A DNA stretch of 64,000 nucleotides from positions 27,616-91,615 of the forward strand of contig CALLHY010000063.1 in the NCBI GenBank assembly GCA_938009275.1, in the 5' to 3' direction. Within the stretch, counting starts at the first letter, position 1. The number at the start of each line of letters is the position of its first letter. Of the stretch, positions 8,977-17,234 are shown piece after piece. The notes under the pieces are model-generated. The model had not been told where the DNA came from and made no database searches. It saw nothing but the letters and a program-made list of their open reading frames with translations. A program made the position numbers and the translations under genes. Source of the DNA: an uncultured bacterium (GTDB taxonomy: Bacteria > Cloacimonadota > Cloacimonadia > Cloacimonadales > Cloacimonadaceae).

Positions 8977-10725
8977 CTACTTCATCAGAACCATTTTCTT
9001 GGTGCTGCTGTAGCTACCTGATTTTAAGCGGAAGAAATATACGCCGCTGGATACAGCATTGCCAAAGTTGTCAGTTCCATTCCAGTTAAGAGTGGTTATG
9101 CCTTGATTTGCCATTGGCATATCAAAGTTCTTTACTATCTGTCCCTTTTGGTTATAAATAGTAACATTGGCAGGAGCAGCCTTATCCAGAGAGAAGCTGA
9201 TATTGGTGTTAGGGTTAAAGGGATTAGGGTAGTTACCAATCAGATTAGCACCAGCTGCTACAATAACTTCATCATCGTTGGAAACAGGCGGATTGAAGTC
9301 AGCAAGCATACGGGGTGTGATCTGAGCGGTTGACTGGAAGTGAGCAACTATACCCTGAAGGTTAAAATTGCCGGTATGCAAGGCTGTACCTATGTAATCT
9401 GCATCCCAGAAAGTGGTGCGGAAAGTCATTGAACCTGTGGCATCGGTAATACCAAAATTAACGGAAGGATTTACGGTATAGGTACCTGTTGGATTATCGA
9501 AATGTACTTGGCTGATATAAACCAGGCGAGACTGATATGTGCCAATACCGATATCGGAGTTCAAGTCTGCAATAGTCACGGTAGGGATAACGATGTTGTT
9601 CCCAGTGGAGGTGGCAGGACCGGGATTGGCAACAGGTAAGAATTGAAGGGTTTCAAAATACGGGTTTAACTTACCAGTTAATCCAGAAATGGCGTCGCCG
9701 ATGTTGTAGTTGGTATTTACAACATTGCCTGGATCGTCTATCAATATGGCAGCACCAGAATCCTGTACAAATTTCTGATTACGGTTGCTTTGTTTGTATG
9801 CTAGTATAACTGGATTGGGAAGGTAGTATACTGTGCTGTTGTCAGCAGGCATCTGGCGCAATTCGCTTAAGCTGCTCACGATAGTAGCAAAGCTAAAGGT
9901 AGCAGTAGCAGTTACGCTGGGCACCAATCCTGTTGCAAAGCCTTTGGCTTTAATGGTGGTAGTAGTAGATACAGGAATCGGAGCGGTATAAATGGTTGAG
10001 CTTTCAGTTGGCTCAGTTCCATTCACGGTATATCTGATTGTAGCACCAGGGGTGATGGTTGCCAGTGCAACGTTTACAGGTTGAATGAAATATCCACCAG
10101 CGGGATCAAAGGTAGGAGTTGCTACTCCACCCTGGAGGGCACCGCTAATGCGGATATTGTCTATACGATTGTTACCAACATCGGAAGAGCAGCCTGTTAG
10201 TACAAAGCGAGCACCAAAGTTAGCATTGTTTCCGGTTGTAGCGATACTGCTGAAATCAACATTAACCATCTGGTTTGCAGCCCATGCGCTGGCAAAGCTG
10301 GAAATGTCTATGGTCTCCTTGGTTATCCATGTGCTACCGTCTACAGTGTACTTTACTTCCACAGTGGTAAAACCAGTAGAAGTTCTGCGAACTGGGAATG
10401 AAATGGTGATGTTGTCGTATCCTGCGGTTGAGCCCATTATAGTGAAATGCTCGCCGTTATTTACGGTTTCAAGTCCACCACGGGGAGCAAAGCTACCACC
10501 ATTTACTTCGCCATCGGTTCCATTAATGTTTGTTCCTGCGAAAGAAAACGCTTCAGTAAATGAATATGTAATCTGTCCGGAACCAGTAGTTGCCGCTATT
10601 GGCTGAGTCCAAGATTGATCTGTGGCCGGAGCCCCAGTATTGAAGTTCCAATAGTGTAATAGGGTTTGACCAAAGATAAGGGTCAAAGCCATCAGCATCA
10701 GTACGGTTACTAGTACTTTTTTCAT
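8977..10725 (-). CDS. Secreted protein with chitobiase-like repeat and C-terminal sorting domain
   Basis: This 582-residue protein begins with a signal peptide (MKKVLVTVLMLMALTLIFGQ). A putative jelly-roll region follows to about residue 195. A chitobiase/hexosaminidase C-terminal-like repeat comes next, around TPGATIRYTVNGTEPTESS. An OB-like domain, similar to DUF5689-type regions, lies at about residues 285-480. The C-terminus is a type IX-like sorting domain that starts NYPNPFNPNTNISFSL and ends GVYFFRLKSGSYSSTKKMV. The final part is typically cleaved when such proteins are exported to the cell surface. The gene lies 18 bases after cdsA on the same strand. It looks like an adhesin or surface-displayed protein with no clear enzyme motif. 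Confidence 0.8.
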   Translation of the reverse strand: MKKVLVTVLMLMALTLIFGQTLLHYWNFNTGAPATDQSWTQPIAATTGSGQITYSFTEAFSFAGTNINGTDGEVNGGSFAPRGGLETVNNGEHFTIMGSTAGYDNITISFPVRRTSTGFTTVEVKYTVDGSTWITKETIDISSFASAWAANQMVNVDFSSIATTGNNANFGARFVLTGCSSDVGNNRIDNIRISGALQGGVATPTFDPAGGYFIQPVNVALATITPGATIRYTVNGTEPTESSTIYTAPIPVSTTTTIKAKGFATGLVPSVTATATFSFATIVSSLSELRQMPADNSTVYYLPNPVILAYKQSNRNQKFVQDSGAAILIDDPGNVVNTNYNIGDAISGLTGKLNPYFETLQFLPVANPGPATSTGNNIVIPTVTIADLNSDIGIGTYQSRLVYISQVHFDNPTGTYTVNPSVNFGITDATGSMTFRTTFWDADYIGTALHTGNFNLQGIVAHFQSTAQITPRMLADFNPPVSNDDEVIVAAGANLIGNYPNPFNPNTNISFSLDKAAPANVTIYNQKGQIVKNFDMPMANQGITTLNWNGTDNFGNAVSSGVYFFRLKSGSYSSTKKMVLMK

Positions 10726-10743
10726 CGTGTTACCTCACTTTTG

Positions 10744-11529
10744 TTAAAATATTAATGCACAATATAAAAATGAACCTGCAAGCAGGATACTATCAGATCG
10801 ATCCAAAACCCCTCCGTGACCGGGAATTAGATTCGAACTGTCCTTAACTCCGCAAAATCTCTTTAACATCGATTCTACCAAGTCACCAATTTGGCCGAAT
10901 ATACCAGCAGCGAATGCAATCAATAGCAACTGGCGCATCGGCAACAAACTAAATCTGAATAAATACAATATAACCACTATAACAAAGGGAGCAAGTCCAC
11001 CGGCAACAAAACCTACTAAGGATTTGCGTGGGCTAACTGCTGTAATATTACGTCTCTTACCAAAGCTCATGCCAAAAAAATAGGCACTCGTATCCACTAT
11101 CCAAATCATCAGAATTAAGGCAAGCAAAATTTTCTTGTCTGGGTTTTGCAGCTCTATCCGGGTGATCATGGCGGGTAGGAATGATGTGTACATAATCCCC
11201 AGGAAAGATGCCATCATTCTGGGTATGCTGCTCTTTTGATTCCAGCTGACTAATGATTCTATTGAAGCCACCAGAAAAACAAGCCAGATGATAGGAAGGT
11301 CATATAGGTGATTACTAACCAAAAAAGCATAGCAAGCAACGCTTACCGCCATCCAAAAATAGGGTATCCTTATATCTGCCTTGCGCATCATAACAATGTA
11401 TTCGAAAGAGCCTATGGATGCCACAACCCCAAACAATAATGCCAGTAATATGCCCCCGAAGTACAATGCGCAAAGTGCAAATGGTATTAAGAATATGGAA
11501 ACTAATACTCTGGTTCGAACTTCTGTCAC
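10744..11529 (-). CDS. cdsA: Phosphatidate cytidylyltransferase
   Basis: CdsA makes CDP-diacylglycerol from CTP and phosphatidic acid at the inner membrane, the branch point of phospholipid synthesis. The 261-residue product has about eight membrane segments. It ends with the family signature, read here as SMLKRFCGVKDSSNLIPGHG followed by GVLDRSDS, including the Lys-Asp and Gly-His-Gly-Gly residues. A second conserved stretch is GKRRNITAVSPRKSLVGFVAG. The start codon is GTG at 11529 and shares one base with the uppS stop, with AGGA just upstream. The order prfB-uppS-cdsA on one strand puts two lipid-precursor genes together; uppS-cdsA neighbours are common in bacteria. Confidence 0.93.
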   Translation of the reverse strand: MTEVRTRVLVSIFLIPFALCALYFGGILLALLFGVVASIGSFEYIVMMRKADIRIPYFWMAVSVACYAFLVSNHLYDLPIIWLVFLVASIESLVSWNQKSSIPRMMASFLGIMYTSFLPAMITRIELQNPDKKILLALILMIWIVDTSAYFFGMSFGKRRNITAVSPRKSLVGFVAGGLAPFVIVVILYLFRFSLLPMRQLLLIAFAAGIFGQIGDLVESMLKRFCGVKDSSNLIPGHGGVLDRSDSILLAGSFLYCALIF

Positions 11530-12269
11530 TATTTCCTACCTCCAAACCTGCGCTCTCTGCTTTGGTAATTCAACAGGGCATTCATCATCTCAATCTTATC
11601 AAAATCCGGCCAAAGAGTCTCTGTTACATATATCTCAGAATAAGCGGACTGCCAAAGCAGGAAGTTTGATAAGCGCATTTCTCCACTGGTGCGGATTATT
11701 AAATCTGGATCTGGCTGCCCTTTTGTCCAGAGAAACTTGCCGATATCTTCGGGATTCAGTTGCCTTACTTCATTGGGGCTAAGTTCCTGGTAAAGCTGCT
11801 TTATGGCTTCTACTATCTCCAGTCTGCCTCCGTAGTTAAAGGCGATGTTCACAACCATGCCTGTGTTTTTGTGAGTTATCTCGGCAACAGACTTTACTTC
11901 GCTCCAATATCCTGGCTCCAAGCCGGTATCTGTGCCAATAAATTGGACATAGATATTCTGTTTATTAAGCTCTGGTATCTCTTTTATTAATCTTTCTTTT
12001 AGCATTTTCAGCAGGCCGTTAACCTCTTCCTTGGGTCTGCTCCAGTTCTCTGTGGAAAAGGCATAGAAGGTAAGGTATTTAAGGCTTAACTCTACTCCCA
12101 ATTCTACTACCTGGCGAATGGACTTAGCACCAGCGCGATGACCGAATAAATGGGGGCGATTGCGCTTCTTTGCCCAACGTCCGTTACCGTCCATTATAAT
12201 GCCAATGTGTTGGGGTAGCCTGTCTCTATTCAATAAAGGTAGCAGGTCTTTGTATGATTGCTTAGCCAT
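11529..12269 (-). CDS. uppS: Undecaprenyl diphosphate synthase (isoprenyl transferase)
   Basis: This cytoplasmic cis-prenyltransferase condenses isopentenyl diphosphate onto farnesyl diphosphate to give the C55 carrier for peptidoglycan and surface glycans. The 246 residues show all main motifs: HIGIIMDGNGRWAKKR with the catalytic Asp, GHRAGAKSIRQVV, TFYAFSTENWSRP, and near the end DLIIRTSGEMRLSNFLLWQS plus SEIYVTETLWPDF. Length matches the family. Its ATG lies inside the end of prfB (eight-base overlap) with GAGG just upstream, so it is translationally coupled. The product feeds the carrier lipid likely used by the glycosyltransferases at 3-7 kb. Confidence 0.96.
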   Translation of the reverse strand: MAKQSYKDLLPLLNRDRLPQHIGIIMDGNGRWAKKRNRPHLFGHRAGAKSIRQVVELGVELSLKYLTFYAFSTENWSRPKEEVNGLLKMLKERLIKEIPELNKQNIYVQFIGTDTGLEPGYWSEVKSVAEITHKNTGMVVNIAFNYGGRLEIVEAIKQLYQELSPNEVRQLNPEDIGKFLWTKGQPDPDLIIRTSGEMRLSNFLLWQSAYSEIYVTETLWPDFDKIEMMNALLNYQSRERRFGGRK

Positions 12270-13378
12270 TTATCCTCAATCCGGCAGAATACTTCAACCA
12301 TGCGTATATAAAGCCATCTAAATCGCCATTCATAACCTTGTCCACCTGACCGCTCTCATAGTTGGTGCGGTGGTCTTTAACCATCTGATAGGGCTGGAAA
12401 ACATAGCTGCGGATTTGATTCCCCCAGCCAATCTCAGTTTTGCTGCTATCTGTTTTCTTCTTTTCGGCTTCGCGGATTTCTTCATAGTATTGATAAAGCC
12501 TGCCCTTCAATATTGCCATGGCCTTTTCTTTATTCTGAATCTGTGAGCGTTCATTTTGGCAGCTTACCACAATATTGGTGGGCAAGTGAGTAATTCTAAC
12601 CGCGCTATCGGTGGTATTAACGTGCTGTCCTCCGGCTCCACTGGCACGGTAGGTATCTATCTTGAGGTCTTTGGCTTCAATTTCTACTTCAATGTCATCG
12701 TCAAACTCCGGATATACAAACACCGAAGCAAAAGAGGTCTGGCGTTTTCCTTGCGCATTAAAAGGACTCATACGCACTAATCTATGAATTCCAATCTCGC
12801 TCTTCAGCATACCATAGGCATAGTTCCCGCCAATCTCTACGCTAACGCTTTTCAGGCCTGCTTCTTCACCGGGAAGGGAGTCGATTACTGTGAAGCTATA
12901 CTTATTGTCTTCTGCCCAGTGCAAAAACATTCGCAGCAGCATTTCTGCCCAGTCCTGAGCCTCTGTGCCGCCGGCTCCGGCATGAATGGTTAAGAGCGCA
13001 TCGTTGTGGTCATATTTCTCATTCAGATAGCATTCTATCTCAGCTTTTTCTATGAATTGCTTAGTCTCGGGCAGGTTTTGCACTGCTTCCTGGAATATGG
13101 AATCCTGAAAGTCTTCTTCCAAAAAGCTTATGTAGGTCTCCAGTTCTTCTCGAACTTCATCCAGCTTGGCTATGTGGCTAATCTCTTCGCGTATTTGGCT
13201 AAGCTGTTTGCTTATCTTCTTAGCTGTCTGCTGGTCGTTCCAAAAGCCGGGTTCATTCATCTTTTGTTCTAATTCTGTGGCCAAAACCTGCTTTGGCTCG
13301 GGATCAAAGTAACCTCCGAATCTCGGATATCTGGTCTATTAGTTCGTTAGCTGCTTTTCTGTAATCTGCGTATTCCAT
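12262..13378 (-). CDS. prfB: Peptide chain release factor 2, expressed through a programmed +1 frameshift
   Basis: RF2 ends translation at UGA and UAA. The gene starts at ATG 13378 with a 24-codon frame that ends in an in-frame TGA at 13304-13306. A +1 slip at CTT gives Asp-Pro-Glu-Pro and then the long frame, about 371 residues in total. The long frame carries the release-factor signature RASGAGGQHVNTTDSAVRIT, including the Gly-Gly-Gln tripeptide, and a stop-codon recognition region around LPGEEAGLKSVSVEIGGNYA. The usual SPF tripeptide appears in VRMSPFNAQGKRQ. A possible promoter lies just upstream at 13407-13435, and uppS follows with an eight-base overlap. Without the frameshift only the short peptide would be made. 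Confidence 0.95.
13304..13318 (-). promoter_or_regulatory. RF2 programmed frameshift site
   Basis: On the minus strand the order is CGGAGG, TTA, CTT, TGA, T. The internal Shine-Dalgarno-like CGGAGG lies three bases before the CTT slip codon, the same spacing as in the classic E. coli site. The base after TGA is T, whereas the classic site has C. Low RF2 lets the ribosome slip and so restores RF2 supply, an autoregulatory loop known in many bacteria. Confidence 0.93.
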
Positions 13379-13406
13379 TTTGTACCTTCATTTTATACTG
13401 TCGTTC

Positions 13407-13435
13407 CTTGTATAATATCTACGCTTTTGTGTCAA
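13407..13435 (-). promoter_or_regulatory. Candidate promoter of prfB-uppS-cdsA
   Basis: On the minus strand TTGACA (13430-13435) is followed after 17 bases by TACAAG (13407-13412), about 28 bases before the prfB start. The -35 box is perfect and the -10 box matches four of six consensus bases. No transcript data support it. Confidence 0.45.
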
Positions 13436-13632
13436 GTGCATTTCTTTGCGCAGATCCCCCCCCTGTGTTCAGATTAAGAGCCCCCCATTTTAAGTATTTA
13501 GTGATAACAGCTTTAAGGATTGATATCTATAACAGCTCATTTCTGTAGTACCAGTTTGTTTGATATGTCTGTTCATGCAATGTTATTCGTGCCAATAAAG
13601 CATCATACGCATCATAATACAGCATCATGGGG

Positions 13633-13687
13633 TTGGGGTTATGTTGGGGTTATGTTGGGGTGGTGTTGGGGTGGTGTTGGGGTGGTG
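13633..13687 (+). repeat. Five 11-bp tandem repeats with G-quadruplex potential
   Basis: Five direct 11-bp units lie head to tail: two of TTGGGGTTATG and then three of TTGGGGTGGTG. Each contains a run of four G separated by seven bases, which meets the usual rule for a G-quadruplex on the plus strand. It lies between divergent genes (prfB on minus, a lipoprotein on plus). Confidence 0.9.
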
Positions 13688-13741
13688 ACGTCCCATACCT
13701 TCGTCCTTGCTTATTTCTGGTAATCAAGCCTTAATCATGCG

Positions 13742-13774
13742 TTAATCAAGCGTTAATAGTTAACGCTTGATTAA
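13742..13774. repeat. Perfect 15-bp inverted repeat
   Basis: TTAATCAAGCGTTAA is followed by a three-base TAG loop and its exact complement TTAACGCTTGATTAA. A related partial word (TTAATCATGCG) precedes it at 13731-13741. No T-run follows on the plus strand, where six G follow instead, so it is not a standard terminator. It could be a protein-binding palindrome or a cruciform. Confidence 0.8.
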
Positions 13775-14270
13775 GGGGGGATCGAGATGTGATAGACACT
13801 CTTTAGCAAGGAAGAAGAAAAGGACAAACCCATATCCCCAATCAGAATAACACTCAGAATAACACAGTTTGGTCTTTTATGGGCTAAACATTATGGGCTA
13901 AACATGGGCTAAACATAAGCGACAACAGTGACAAACAGCGACTAACAGTGTCTTAAGTGAATCATTTTCTCGGATTATTATTGGGGAGATGCCTGCATAT
14001 CTTTGTCACTTTACTTGACTTACATAGGATTGAACGATGAACATCAAACTGATGCGATACAAACACCTTAAGAAAGATAAACGTTTGGCTTTGATAAGCT
14101 AATTTGATCTTGACTCAATAACGGTGTTTACATAGAATGCTCTTTTATATTAAGTAACTATTAATATTTGTAGATAAACCATCTATTCTGATGTACGCTT
14201 AAACGCATTTATGCTGTAAGTAGCGTCATTATAACAGAAGCTAATGATATTTAGTTCAAAGGAGAAGATT

Positions 14271-15413
14271 ATGTATAAGGGATTATTTGCACTTGCCATA
14301 GTATTGTTTCTGTTATTATTGTCTTGTGATTCTGTTTCCCCGGAAGACAAAGAGGGTTTTGCAATTGAATTCACGCTTAGCAATTCTGAAGGGGTAAGCC
14401 TCAGCGGATATAGGGTTTGCATAGTTCAAAAAGATTGGAATAATCTTTTACCAGGCGAAACCAAGCATTCCACTTCATTCGGGTGTATTGTAAAAGACTC
14501 ATATCGGGTTCAGATATCCATAACGGACTACTTCAATAATCCAGTAAGGAGCATACACAATGCTACGCTTACTCCGGGAGCCCATAGCTTCAGCTGGAAC
14601 AAGCTTAATGATGATAACGAGCTTGTGCGAGATGGGATATATAGAATTAAAGTAAATTACTACACTCAAGCTGATTCCTTGGCTTTTACCGATTCCTGTC
14701 TGGCATACTTGCTTGGCGAGTTAAATGCCGATTTATCGCCCTATGTAACAAATGCCGCAGGGATGTTCGTAAGCCATGATATATTGCCATTCCCGGTATT
14801 GTATTGCCGCGAACCGGTTCCATGCAAAGATGAGCAGGGGAACGATATTGGCGAGATAGACTTTTCCGCTACCTCAGACTCCATGCTTGTAATAGTAACC
14901 TCTCCTCAGGGAGAGTCTCGGACTCACTATTTCAGGATGCGCAATGGTAAGAATGTATTAAACTTGAACTGGGACACACTAACCGGATACGATGAAAACA
15001 CTGTAAAGCAGATAAAGAAAAGTAATAACCCTTCAAGCCCTAAGCTGACAATTTCAGAGCTTATCAGTTTTACATGTAACTTAACTGTTGATAATCGCGT
15101 TATCATAAGTTGGGCTTTCGCATGCCAGGATAGCGTTTTGGGTTTTCGCCTTTATCGTAACGAAACTAACGATATTCCAGGAGCCATTGTGATTTCTCCA
15201 ACAATTCACCCAGCCCCACAGGGTACTTCAGTGCAAGGGTATGAGTATATTGATAGTGAGGTGATGGCAGGAGCAGAATACTACTATTGGCTGGAGGTGA
15301 TAGGAATGGAAGAATCTAACTTCTATGGGCCAGTGTATATCCAAGTTCCAGATTTCCCACCATTACCTACAACGAACAGTTTCTTCTCAAACTATCCCAA
15401 TCCGTTTAACTAG
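14271..15413 (+). CDS. Lipoprotein with FlgD-like Ig region and cut-off sorting domain
   Basis: The 380-residue protein begins with a lipoprotein signal (MYKGLFALAIVLFLLLLSCD, lipobox Cys at residue 19). It has a FlgD-type Ig-like unit around ALTPGAHSFSWNKLNDDNEL-like text near residues 105-130, and a fibronectin-like region at about 270-355. The ATG at 14271 follows GGAG and is preferred over one at 14244. The protein stops right after SNYPNPFN, which is the first part of a type IX-like sorting domain. About 70-80 residues expected after this motif are missing, and a terminator hairpin follows 12 bases later. It is therefore either a truncated gene or a protein that no longer needs sorting. 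Confidence 0.7.
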   Translation: MYKGLFALAIVLFLLLLSCDSVSPEDKEGFAIEFTLSNSEGVSLSGYRVCIVQKDWNNLLPGETKHSTSFGCIVKDSYRVQISITDYFNNPVRSIHNATLTPGAHSFSWNKLNDDNELVRDGIYRIKVNYYTQADSLAFTDSCLAYLLGELNADLSPYVTNAAGMFVSHDILPFPVLYCREPVPCKDEQGNDIGEIDFSATSDSMLVIVTSPQGESRTHYFRMRNGKNVLNLNWDTLTGYDENTVKQIKKSNNPSSPKLTISELISFTCNLTVDNRVIISWAFACQDSVLGFRLYRNETNDIPGAIVISPTIHPAPQGTSVQGYEYIDSEVMAGAEYYYWLEVIGMEESNFYGPVYIQVPDFPPLPTTNSFFSNYPNPFN

Positions 15414-15425
15414 GCTTTTACGAAA

Positions 15426-15450
15426 AAGTGCAGGCATTGTGCCTGCACTT
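15426..15450 (-). terminator. Intrinsic terminator between convergent genes
   Basis: An 11-bp perfect stem (AAGTGCAGGCA and complement) with a three-base loop is followed by a T-run on the minus strand (complement of AAAAA at 15423-15427). It terminates the gene at 15475-16764 and probably also the plus-strand lipoprotein gene. Confidence 0.85.
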
Positions 15451-15474
15451 AATGTATTGGTTTGGTGTTTATAG

Positions 15475-16764
15475 TTATTTAAGCTTAATTATACGTTGGA
15501 TTGCCTGGCTATTGCCTTGTTCTGCCCTAAGGAAGTAAATACCATTGGCGCAAGGTCTGCCATTTGCATCTGAGCCGTTCCACTGCAGGGTGCTGCCGGG
15601 AAGACCAGTAAAGCTGGTGATAAGCTGCCCTTTGAGGTTGTGGATGCTTAGCTTCACCTCGCCAGCTTTATCGCTGATAACGTTTATGTTTACGCTGCAG
15701 GTAAAGGGTTGCGGATAAGCCACCAGGCTGATGTTGCCTATTGCTGGGCTATGCACATCGTCATTTGATGTTACCGATTGCCAGTTATAGGTAGTTTTTT
15801 CGTTATTTAGCCAATCTCCACCGAGGTAGTCCTGGGTCTGCATCTCAATGCGGTTTCCATTATTATCGTAGAGGAACATCTCTTTTTCGTATGGTGTCCA
15901 ATCTGCTTCGAACAAATCTGCTTGCATGTTCACCAGTAGATTGTTGTTCCAGGTATAGGTTTCCCTTTCGTAAGGGTCCCAACCGGTGCCATTCCAATCA
16001 TAATCCAGGGTTTGTGCAAACATACCAAAGGGGCCAGCGTCATTGTTAAAATCCTGTGCGGGTAGATTGCGGGCAACCCATTCGATTATGCTGCTGCCAG
16101 TGGTTGTATCGCTGGGATGATATGTGGTTACGAATTTTGTATCAGTAGTCCATTGGGTGGAATCTGGTGAGGTTAATGATAATTCTTCTATAACTCTACC
16201 CGCTCCATCCACAGTAAAGGTAGAATGCATGTATTCCGTTTCTTCCCAATTTGCGAACATGTGCAGACTGGTTAGGGCATTGCCGGAATAGTGGAAATGA
16301 TACCTTAGAACCGGAGTCTCTTCTCTTGACCACAAGCTGCTCATAAACATATGGTTATGAAGCAACCTGTTCTGGTTGTCATACTCAGATAAGGTGCGCT
16401 GGAATTGAATCTGCATTTCACCAAACATGTAATAGGTTACAGTTGAGAGTATGTATCCGGCAGGATTATATTGGACATGCTTCACCATGTAGGGTGTCCA
16501 GTTCCTTTCTTCGTTATCGTATGACAGATACAAGATGGAATCAATTTGAGTGCTGTTATTGCTATTGTAGTAGTACACTTCCTTTTCGTCTTGTAGCCAT
16601 TGGTCTGCCTCAAAGTCGTAATGAACAGCTTCCGACAGTCTATATGACCGGTTTTGAGCAGTTTGAAGGGAGTTTTTGCTTAGCTTTGCCAAGAATCCCG
16701 TGTTTCCGGCGAAAGCCAGCAAGGGGAGCAAAAAGATCACAAAGATCAATAGAGCTTTTTTCAT
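15475..16764 (-). CDS. Secreted repeat protein with C-terminal sorting domain
   Basis: The 429 residues start with a signal peptide (MKKALLIFVIFLLPLLAFAG). The body contains at least four imperfect repeats of a Trp-x-Pro-Tyr-Glu-(Lys/Arg)-x-x-x-Tyr-x-x-Asn-Asn type, for example GWDPYERETYTWNNN and DWTPYEKEMFLYDNNGN. The C-terminal region (VAYPQPFTCSVNINVISDKA to the end) is a type IX-like sorting domain, with NGIYFLRAEQG close to the terminus. Cysteines and enzyme motifs are scarce. It is probably displayed on the cell surface and its ligand is unknown. A promoter at 16795-16822 and a terminator at 15426-15450 make it a single-gene unit. Confidence 0.8.
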   Translation of the reverse strand: MKKALLIFVIFLLPLLAFAGNTGFLAKLSKNSLQTAQNRSYRLSEAVHYDFEADQWLQDEKEVYYYNSNNSTQIDSILYLSYDNEERNWTPYMVKHVQYNPAGYILSTVTYYMFGEMQIQFQRTLSEYDNQNRLLHNHMFMSSLWSREETPVLRYHFHYSGNALTSLHMFANWEETEYMHSTFTVDGAGRVIEELSLTSPDSTQWTTDTKFVTTYHPSDTTTGSSIIEWVARNLPAQDFNNDAGPFGMFAQTLDYDWNGTGWDPYERETYTWNNNLLVNMQADLFEADWTPYEKEMFLYDNNGNRIEMQTQDYLGGDWLNNEKTTYNWQSVTSNDDVHSPAIGNISLVAYPQPFTCSVNINVISDKAGEVKLSIHNLKGQLITSFTGLPGSTLQWNGSDANGRPCANGIYFLRAEQGNSQAIQRIIKLK

Positions 16765-16794
16765 GATAACCTCTTAGTTGTTTCTATTATGTTC

Positions 16795-16822
16795 ATTGTG
16801 AATACTACTGGATGCTTGTCAA
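16795..16822 (-). promoter_or_regulatory. Promoter candidate for the secreted repeat protein
   Basis: On the minus strand TTGACA (16817-16822) and CACAAT (16795-16800) are separated by 16 bases, about 30 bases before the ATG at 16764. The same arrangement occurs upstream of tetR and of the gene at 48866. Confidence 0.55.
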
Positions 16823-16928
16823 GAGAAAACCACCTCAAGTAGTACGTTCAATAGCATATCTGTTGATATCCCGATACGAATTGCTGTTCGTATGATGGGT
16901 ATCGCACACTATCCCTTTATATAAAACA

Positions 16929-16961
16929 AACAGGCAGAAAGCTTAAAACCCCCTGCCTGTT
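16929..16961 (-). terminator. Terminator of the efflux/NifU operon
   Basis: AACAGGCAG and CTGCCTGTT form a nine-pair stem with a 15-base loop, followed on the minus strand by TGTTTTAT. It lies 22 bases past the NifU-like gene end at 16984. Confidence 0.7.
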
Positions 16962-16983
16962 ATTGATTTGATATAAGTTTATG

Positions 16984-17214
16984 TTATACAGATATAACTT
17001 CTACTACTTCGGGAATTTCTTCCTTTACGATGCGTTCAATACCCGCTTTCAGTGTTAGTGTTGCCATTGGGCAGCCGTTGCATGCTCCTTTAAGACGCAC
17101 TTCTACAACGTTGTCTTCACGAATGTTGATAAGCTCCACATCACCACCATCGGATTGGATAGCCGGTCTGATTTTGTCCAGTACGGATTCCAGTTTTTCT
17201 CTGTCGATTGCCAT
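16984..17214 (-). CDS. NifU C-terminal-domain protein (Fe-S scaffold)
   Basis: This 76-residue protein corresponds to the stand-alone NifU C-terminal domain. It shows IRPAIQSDGGDVELINI near the start and KGACNGCPMATLTLKAGIE with the Cys-x-x-Cys pair that binds an iron-sulfur cluster in NfuA-type proteins. Length is normal for the single-domain form. AGAGG lies upstream of the ATG. It follows the RND pump gene by 20 bases on the same strand, so it may be co-transcribed, but no functional link between Fe-S assembly and efflux is visible. The terminator at 16929-16961 ends the unit. Confidence 0.9.
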   Translation of the reverse strand: MAIDREKLESVLDKIRPAIQSDGGDVELINIREDNVVEVRLKGACNGCPMATLTLKAGIERIVKEEIPEVVEVISV

Positions 17215-17234
17215 TTGTTACCTCTTTAGTCTGT

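Larger units (their letters stand above)
13436..14270. other. Long non-coding region made of short repeat patchworks
   Basis: No gene is supported in these 835 bases. Apart from the 11-bp array and the palindrome, there are three spaced copies of ATGGGCTAAACAT at about 13879-13916, followed by three 10-base units related to GACAACAGTG at 13921-13950. A C-run and an A/T-rich stretch make up the rest. The 3' end holds the leader of the lipoprotein gene starting at 14271. Confidence 0.7.
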
